DNA from: Chara braunii | Lineage: Eukaryota; Streptophyta; Charophyceae; Charales; Characeae | Reading direction: 5' to 3' | Length of the DNA stretch: 25,205 nucleotides | NCBI GenBank assembly: GCA_003427395.1 | Contig: BFEA01000479.1 | Span: 141,713 to 166,917 of the forward strand | Part shown: piece by piece, positions 19,644 to 25,205 of the stretch | Layout: each line of letters starts with the position of its first letter | How positions within the stretch are numbered: the stretch's first letter is position 1 | Translations under genes and position numbers: made by a program | The notes under the pieces: generated by a model | The model's database searches: none | Seen by the model: only the letters and a program-made list of their open reading frames with translations | Told to the model about the DNA's origin: nothing

Positions 19644-19645
19644 GA
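19588..19645 (-). ncRNA. Hammerhead ribozyme candidate, left pLTR (intact core)
   Basis: On the minus strand the order is a type I hammerhead: stem I 5' side ending UCCU (19643-19640), CUGAUGA (19639-19633), stem II, GAAA (19609-19606), a very short stem III, U16.1-U17, then AGGA (19599-19596) closing stem I. Stem II pairs GCUA (19632-19629) with UAGC (19613-19610), then, past a bulged U, GCU with AGC around the loop CGUGGCAA. Stem III is only AA/UU around GC; AAGCUU is self-complementary, which fits a dimeric form described for very short stem III hammerheads. Predicted cleavage lies between 19600 and 19599. All conserved core bases are present. Only 4 bp of stem I are seen. Confidence 0.75.
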
Positions 19646-19658
19646 TATCTAAGAGCAC

Positions 19659-20198
19659 ATGACCAAGACCTTATTCAGGAATACTAGAGAACCATTACAG
19701 ACAGTGCTACGTGCAGAGGGTCGATCATCGGGTTTATCGTGGTTGATAACATCACCTCAGGATGAGATTCCGCAGGCTGAATCTCTGCAATATGCTCGTC
19801 CAGCATCTCCTCGAAGTCAAACGCGGACTCCATGGTCCTTTCGTCCACCCTTTCGTGAGCCAAACGACACTGCTAACCTCGGCGAGCACAGGAGCGTCAC
19901 TCCCAAGGGATGCAGGGAGCACGAAACTTCCAGTGCTGCTGACAACACGATCGACAGCCTAGGTAACGACGGAGTAGGCCGAATCGATATCTCAGCGGTA
20001 ACAGACGTAGAGATGAATATAGAGGCAGTATGCATTACCGCAGTACACAAGGTAGCAGCAGACAGACCGGTAGGGAAGACCAACGAGTTAACGCCCGAGG
20101 GGGGCGAAGTCCAATTGCTCGCTAACTCATTAGTACTACCGGCCAAAGAGGACTCAACCTACGCCAAAAAGTCTCTTAAGTATTATGAAAGACCGTGA
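19659..20198 (+). CDS. Hypothetical ORF, 179 codons, opposite to the PLE
   Basis: An ATG-started plus-strand frame directly beside the left pLTR, inside the PLE 3' region. The product has mixed, globular-like composition without signal peptide, membrane segment or recognisable motif (stretches such as RIDISAVTDVEMNIEAV look protein-like). It runs against the reverse transcriptase, so it would be antisense to the element transcript. A 109-codon minus frame overlaps it. It may be chance; no function is proposed. Confidence 0.2.
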   Translation: MTKTLFRNTREPLQTVLRAEGRSSGLSWLITSPQDEIPQAESLQYARPASPRSQTRTPWSFRPPFREPNDTANLGEHRSVTPKGCREHETSSAADNTIDSLGNDGVGRIDISAVTDVEMNIEAVCITAVHKVAADRPVGKTNELTPEGGEVQLLANSLVLPAKEDSTYAKKSLKYYERP

Positions 20199-20958
20199 TT
20201 CTAGAAACCCTCCGTGCTACCGGGAGAGCCCAATTCCTTGGGGAGTCTCCACCGAGACGTTTCCCATATTTGACCATCGTCCTACGACTGAACCCTGAAC
20301 TCATATAACATATTACCATATCCGAGGTCAAAACCGTTTCGACCCCCCGAACACCAGCGCATAGGCCCTGAATATTGGTACCAATCCGGGCCGAGTACCC
20401 GTTTAAGGCCTCCTCACAACTACCTGATTATTACGATTTCCTCATTCAGCACTCCACTCATCGAACCCAAGGACAGACCCATTTTCAGTCCCTGCACGTT
20501 GCTCACAGCATTTCTCATAGGCAGCCACTCATTCACTGCTAATGCATCCATACATACTCACTTTTTTTTCACACATTCGACGATCAGTAACCACATTTGT
20601 TGAGAATAATAATTATGGCGAAACACCAATATCCAAAGTGCCAAGCCGCACTCCCTACTATCATCCTTTTTACTCGTCTATCTCAAGGTCAATCCCTTAC
20701 TTACCCCAGCTGAACCCATCACCCAGGCTCAAGAGTCCTTGTATGTATGTGTGTGTGTGTGACCCACCCCTAACCCACTGAGGGAAGCCTGTTCTGGAAG
20801 GTCAGGGGGGAACCCTGACCATCCAGGTCAGTCTCCCCCCAGCAACCCCCTCACAGGTTCCATCAGCGGATTGGATACTACGAGGGGACACAGACACAGG
20901 GACGACACCTCACACCAACAGATACATTCTACCGAGAACTTAGGATAATCATTATTAT
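20199..20958 (-). other. PLE 3' untranslated region
   Basis: About 760 bases downstream of the reverse-transcriptase stop (in minus sense) without a supported gene. It contains a 13-bp imperfect hairpin (20794-20826) and a short GT run (20748-20761). Confidence 0.5.
20794..20826. repeat. 13-bp stem-loop just downstream of the PLE RT stop
   Basis: CTGGA-A-GGTCAGGG (20794-20807) pairs with CCCTGACC-A-TCCAG (20813-20826), with one A/A mismatch and a 5-nt loop. Its place about 130 bases after the RT stop makes it a candidate RNA structure in the element's 3' UTR; a role in template recognition is inference. Confidence 0.8.
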
Positions 20959-23133
20959 TCATAGGGAAATCAATTCACATACCTTAAGTAGTCGCTTCGT
21001 CTCCAGGTGACAACAACGAAAAGTCTGAAAAACATTAGGCTGGTCAAGGACCAAGAGAGCTTTCCAAATGCATTTGTTCTTCAAAAACTTGTTTTTCACG
21101 AACTCATCCACCAAATTCTTAACATCCTTAGCTGCGTGAAACTCGGAATTCGTCAGCAACATGATTAAAACAGTCTGTGAGATGATCACATTAATCGACT
21201 GCTTGACAGGTCTATTAGACTCATACTTAATATACCGAACAGGCTTGAATTCCAGGGACCGGGTTTTGTCATGCTTAGTCGTCAGAAAACGCCCATTAGT
21301 CTCAGGGATAACTTGAATGTCCAATTGAAGGAATTGTGCAGCTCTACCATATATCATCCGTTCCGGACCCATAGTGTAGTCCAAGGTCTGGTTCTTAATT
21401 TCGATGATGTCTAGTGGATATATCCAGAAAGGGTTGGTACTAACTCTGCTCTGCGACGGGTCGAGAAACCTCAGAATCGCCGGATTATTGATCACATACA
21501 AGTCATCGATATATCTGAAAATCATTCCGAACAATGCTGCAAACTCCAATGCACCCATCCCAACCAACCTCATGATGAAGCAATATTCATACTTAAAAAA
21601 GTAAATATTGCACCAAATCGGGGAACAAGGGAGTCCCATGGGAATCCCCTTAACCCGCTTCCAAACGGCATTCCCAAAACTCCTGTAGCATCTAGCAAGT
21701 ATCCATTCACACAGCATGATAATGTGTTCCGCATTCATAGAAAATGAATCTAGCGTAGGAGGGGCTTCAGACCTGCCCCGGTTGCAACTAATCTTACCAT
21801 TCTTATGATACACACATCTAACAGAGGCAAAGGCAGTTGCAGCCTTCATGCGTTTGAAGGTCATATTCACGAAAAATCTAATAATACTAATTAGCCCATC
21901 CTCCGAGTTATCAATAGGAATATTCTCGAAACATTTTGAGATGTTCGCAGAGAACACCGAGTGGACCTCAGGTGGCAGATTATAGCAGTAATCCTAGACG
22001 CAGTCAGTAACCCACCAAAACACAGTCTCAACACCATGGAAAGCTTTTGTAGTTCTCGCCATGTTCCCACAATGCTCCATGACGGACTCCCTAAGGGTGG
22101 ATAACACAGCGTCTATTAGGAGCGCAGGATATGTAAGAACTGAATCAGAGGCATTGGTTAGCCACCTGAAGGTCATCTTATGTTGTTTAAAGATAGCCAT
22201 AAGATACGGCAAGTTCTCAGATCCAATCCTTACTGTAGGAAAACCATTTTTAAGGGACTCCATAGCTTCACATACCACCTGCGCTGCTGGGATATTCGTG
22301 AATACGAAATCAGGGTCCATTAGTCTTTCCAGAGCTAAAGCCCGGATAAGATGCTTACAAACAAAGAACGGAGTATTTGCAACCTTATCCGTTCCTGCGA
22401 CATACAGATGTTCTAATAAAAATCTGACCTCAGTCTTTGCCTAAACAAGGACATTTTTAACAGAGCACCTTTTTAACCTCTGGCCTACCTCCTTGTTAAT
22501 CATATCCCTCACCAAGTCAGTCATGTGCTTGATCAGAGGTCTAGGGATAAACTCTGATCGTAGGATGATAGATAAGGTATCACCCCATGCCTTCCTGAGC
22601 ACAGCGACAGCTTGCTCCCTTGTAGGAATTCTCACTGGGATGTGGTTGAGCCCCATTTTCAGTACCTCATTAAGTCTTGTACTTGTGTCAATCATCGGAT
22701 CCAACGTTAGCACATGACTCGAGGCCATCGGGCATGGCTGAGACATCTGGAGGGTCTCATTATTGAGGAAACCTTGGAAGTGCTCCACATTGTTGCACGG
22801 ACAGAGTGTCTCATCTGTCATCCGATTGTACCACTCCTGAAGATTAAAGTTTTTGAACAAAGAGGCCGGTTTATACACATACCTACTGTTGGGTTCATCA
22901 TATGTCCATCCATACACTATGGAAAGAAACACGGTCAGTATGTGAACGTTGACAAACCGCGAGATAACAGATTCAAAGATTTTCTTGGGGTTGAACCGTT
23001 CCATCAATCTGCCAACATAATGAATATGCACAAATCTGCGAGTAGGAGTATCTCCACTCTCCAGCTTCACCCACCATTTTCTCCCAGAGGGCCCATCCAT
23101 CAGGGATCCCTTGCATACCTGCATCACACCCAA
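20959..23133 (-). pseudogene. Penelope-like reverse transcriptase, broken by in-frame stops
   Basis: One minus frame runs 2175 bases from 23133 to a TGA at 20959, interrupted only by TAG at 22441-22443 and at 21994-21996. The first part has a CPC cluster, HVLTLD and GLNHIP, which look like an RT N-terminal region. Next comes LPYLMAIFKQHKMTFRWLTNA (fingers). In the last 332 codons there are motif A-like SANISKCFENIP (residues 3-14), GIPMGLPCSP (104-113), RYIDDLYVIN (148-157, catalytic YIDD), FLQLDIQVI with TKHDK (209-231) and a thumb-like SNRP...ISQT. These match PLE/telomerase-type RTs rather than LINE or LTR enzymes. Motif A has Asn where the metal-binding Asp is expected (codon 21945-21943), so the copy would be inactive even without stops. 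It enzymatically copies element RNA into DNA in active relatives. Confidence 0.88.
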
Positions 23134-24379
23134 TCAAGACAACATCTTGAGCATCGTGCTCCTCGGCTGCCGAAAATGACTCTGTTAACATTTCGTTGTT
23201 GGCCAGCATTCCCACCACTGAGTGCCATCGGCAAACCGACCCTCCTCTCACCGACTGAGGTAACCGTGGATTCATGAGGGGTAGAAGCATCAGGTTTATT
23301 GGGCTGATCCGGGGGGGTGGAGCATACGAAACGATCGATGGTGCCCTGACCATGAGTCCTAGAGCGCTTACCTCCTAACGAGGATGCTTCCCCATTCTGC
23401 CTCGGTCTCTTCTTAACATACTTACTCATAAGGAGCAACTTTGCACACTCCTTGAAAGCTTTCCGATCGGCACCATTTATGCCAACCAACAAAGAATCGA
23501 TCGTTAGGGTAGGATATGCCACAATTTTTTTGGCAAGAAGCATCATCACCTCCCTCACACATCCAAACGACAGAGAAGTCAGCATCAGAGAATTCCAACA
23601 AGTGGAAAAACACTTGATCAGACACTTTCACCCTCGGGGTCGGTGCATATGGATAGAGGATATCCAGATTCTACAAAAGGAACCAGATCAGGTGATCGAA
23701 CCAGGTTGGGCCCGTACCACAATCGACTTTCCCTTCAGAACAACACCTGCACTTCAAATACGGCCTACCTACATTCCAAACCCTCTTCAACTCCACAAGA
23801 GCAGACGGATTCTGAGGGGGCTTACTCCCCTTGATCAAGACATTAAGGCGAGGCAGGGAACATTTACTGCTATCCATTGAGGACATCGGGGGGAGAAATA
23901 TCCCATCCCCATTGAATGGGAACTTGACCTCTGGCGGTGTGGTGTTCATGTCCATAGCTCTTTCTCACGCAGCCCTCATTTCGTCTTGAGAGAGGGACGC
24001 TAAGAATCTGTATCCCCTTCGGTCAATCGGAGCAAGATAGTTAAAGGTCTCAAGTGACCACATCTTGCCGGAAAGCGCTGTCGACATTGTCTCTACCCAT
24101 CTAGGTGAGGCAAGGGGGAGGAAAGCATTCCTCTGTGCGTCCGTGAATGTTTTCTTCTTGCTTGTCATGAGGCAGGCCTTAGTCGTCGCCACCTCAGCCT
24201 CCTTTCTCCTCTTCCTCTGTCATCTCATCCTCATCATCCTCTAGCGCCACCTCATCAGCAATCACAACCCCGCGCATCCCCCTTTCCTTATGGAATTGCG
24301 AATCAGCTCCCCAGATCCCAACGAACTTTACCTCAGCATCGATGGTGCTTGCGTTAATCGTCCTATCCTCAACTTTCAC
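23133..24379 (-). pseudogene. N-terminal part of the PLE ORF (or separate upstream ORF), frameshifted
   Basis: Coding-like sequence runs from the inner edge of the right pLTR into the RT. An acidic start (24379-24200, ...DDEDEMTEEEE) shifts frame near 24200. It then runs in one frame from 24192 to about 23500 with TGA at 23965 and TAG at 23671, through a Cys cluster (YLKCRCCSEGKVDCG, then WFDHL) and HLLEFSDADFSVVW. It shifts again near 23560 to MMLLAKKIVAYPTLTIDSLL...KKRPRQNGE...KRSRTHGQGTIDRF (a basic, possibly nuclear-localising stretch), and shifts twice more near 23215 and 23130 into the RT frame. I do not recognise the domain. The Cys/His cluster could be a zinc finger, and no GIY-YIG signature is visible. 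The first in-frame ATG is unclear, since the frame opens through GTG and upstream codons. Confidence 0.65.
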
Positions 24380-24390
24380 TGCTTCATCTA

Positions 24391-24924
24391 CCTCAGCCTG
24401 TCAGCAGCAAACATAGCCTAGACACAGCGCATCGAACACCCATACACACAATATCTACCCTTGCTCCATCCATGATCCAGAGAGAAGGACGAGATACAGC
24501 GAGACAACGATAATTATCGACAAGCCTAGGAGGAAAGAAGAATGATAACGAAAGAAGAGACGAATAAGAAAGGGATGCACAAGTCACCCGCCAAGGAAAA
24601 TAACATACCGAAATCAACAGGCAACAACCCCCAGCCATTACGGGAAGAACACAAACAGAGAGGAGGAACTCAGAGTAGTTGGGACCCAGAGCGAAGGAAC
24701 CATGTTGACGCCATCAACACAAAGGGACATAACAATGATAAGTGTACTGCTCATACCGTAACAACGCAAAATCCAAAACCACAGGTTCTCATAGTAAACC
24801 AAGATCACCATCATTACCACACTGAGGGTAGGCGACCTCACAGAATGTTTAATCACGGCTAGGGTGGTGGCAAACATCCTAAAGCTTTTCCCTAGCTTTG
24901 CCACGAGCATAGATCATCAAAGGA
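24391..24924 (-). repeat. Right direct terminal repeat (pLTR) of the PLE
   Basis: This is the 5' repeat in minus sense and is homologous to 19121-19643. It carries a 27-bp insertion (24824-24850) absent from the left copy and lacks the left copy's 16-bp duplication. Homology begins within the hammerhead and ends at CCTCAGCCTG (plus strand), 11 bases outside the last open codon of the element ORF. Confidence 0.95.
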
Positions 24925-24933
24925 TGGGTTGCC
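24869..24933 (-). ncRNA. Hammerhead ribozyme candidate, right pLTR (core changed, long stem I)
   Basis: This has the same fold as the left copy in the minus strand, with UUGAUGA (24920-24914) in place of CUGAUGA, that is C3 changed to U, which should abolish or strongly reduce cleavage. Stem II keeps pairing, with UCUA facing UAGG (U-G at the base, replacing G-C), and the inner GCU/AGC and loop are unchanged. GAAA is at 24890-24887, and the predicted cleavage site lies between 24881 and 24880. Unlike the left copy, stem I is long: AGGAUG (24880-24875) pairs with CAUCCU (24926-24921), and after a small internal loop UUGCC pairs with GGCAA. The partner strand is the first 12 bases of the neighbouring foldback element. 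Confidence 0.65.
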
Positions 24934-24959
24934 CCCCCAACCCCCACCCAATCACACAC

Positions 24960-25011
<52 letters not shown>

Positions 25012-25141
25012 ACACTTTCTCTCACCGAAGTTGCGCGGGCGGGACCCCGCGCAACTTCGGCGCAAGTAAGTGTGTGTGTGAGTGTGTGTGTGCGTGTGTG
25101 TGTGTGTGTGATTGAGTGGGGGTTGGGGGGGCGACCCATCC
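24922..25141. repeat. 220-bp foldback palindrome with CA/TG arms
   Basis: The left end GGATGGGTTGCCCCCCCAAC (24922-24941) and the right end (about 25120-25141) are reverse complements with one mismatch over the first 20 bases. The arms continue as (CA)n on the left (24953-25015) and (TG)n on the right (25071-25110). The centre is a perfect 15-bp GC-rich hairpin, CCGAAGTTGCGCGGG at 25025-25039 and its complement at 25046-25060. The arms differ in length because the dinucleotide runs differ. It encodes nothing and looks like a MITE or foldback-type insertion, or a structured end of the PLE. Confidence 0.9.
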
Positions 25142-25205
25142 AATCTATCAATCAATCAATCCAAAAAAAAAAAAAAAAGTAAAAAAAAAAAACGAGAAAA
25201 ACGGA
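25142..25205 (+). repeat. (ATCA)n run and interrupted poly(A) at the window edge
   Basis: ATCAATCAATCAATCC is followed by two long A-runs (25163-25178 and 25181-25192) separated by GT. This could be the poly(A) tail of a plus-strand retro-inserted sequence, but nothing upstream supports one. Confidence 0.6.

Larger units (their letters stand above)
19121..24921 (-). mobile_element. Penelope-like retroelement (PLE), degenerate
   Basis: A minus-strand unit with direct terminal repeats (24391-24921 and 19121-19640), an internal ORF of about 3.4 kb with a PLE-type reverse transcriptase at its C-terminal end, a 1.3-kb 3' region, and hammerhead ribozyme folds in both repeats. Direct pLTRs and hammerhead ribozymes are known PLE features. 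PLE reverse transcriptases are the group closest to telomerase and need no LTR priming. A GIY-YIG endonuclease, which many PLEs carry at either end of the ORF, could not be recognised. Stops, frameshifts and a changed motif A residue show this copy is inactive. Confidence 0.85.

Noticed and set aside
24239-24260. CTCATCAG (reverse complement of CTGATGAG) as another hammerhead core
   Set aside because: It lies in coding sequence of the PLE ORF and lacks a stem II and a GAAA at the required distance.

Overview
This window looks like repeat-dominated nuclear DNA of a eukaryote with a large genome. There is no bacterial gene packing, no operon and no recognisable intact cellular gene. It holds decayed non-LTR retroelements, long microsatellites, minisatellites, foldback sequences, isolated ambiguous bases and a 165-base assembly gap. 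A plant or green-algal (streptophyte/charophyte-like) source fits best, because of an L1-type LINE whose ORF1 has a plant-style DUF4283-like domain plus zinc knuckle, and a Penelope-like reverse transcriptase of the green-algal kind. Nonsense changes are mostly CAG-to-TAG and CGA-to-TGA, as expected from CHG and CG cytosine methylation. The species assignment is inference only.

Layout. Positions 60-359 are a polypurine low-complexity tract. From about 1.1 to 4.27 kb lies a non-coding, pyrimidine-rich region packed with short perfect hairpins. It contains a diverged direct duplication (about 1545-2340 and 2986-3860) and a 26-bp minisatellite. From about 4.28 to 7.8 kb, and again from 12.7 to 13.97 kb, the minus strand carries pieces of an L1-type LINE. 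In minus-strand order these are the ORF1 N-terminus with zinc knuckle, the ORF1 C-terminus, the APE endonuclease, the linker, and the start of the reverse transcriptase, which stops just before motif A. The two LINE pieces are separated by about 4.6-4.8 kb of unrelated sequence (about 7.86-12.5 kb) that carries CT microsatellites, diverged duplications and an array of about 105-bp tandem repeats. From 14 to 17.9 kb no gene is supported. That stretch has several small tandem duplications, perfect palindromes and a long GT microsatellite.

The most interesting unit is 19.1-24.9 kb: a degenerate Penelope-like element (PLE) on the minus strand. It has about 520-530-bp direct terminal repeats (pLTRs), a long broken ORF ending in a PLE-type reverse transcriptase (GIPMGLPCSP and YIDD motifs), and a hammerhead ribozyme fold at the outer edge of each pLTR. 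The left ribozyme keeps the whole conserved core. The right one has a C3-to-U change, but its stem I is extended by pairing with the adjacent sequence, which is one arm of a 220-bp foldback palindrome (24922-25141).

The elements appear dead. The PLE has three in-frame TAG codons, one in-frame TGA, several frameshifts, and Asn where the motif A Asp is expected. The LINE has stops, frameshifts and a missing 3' half. No RNA gene other than the ribozyme motifs, and no CRISPR, was found.
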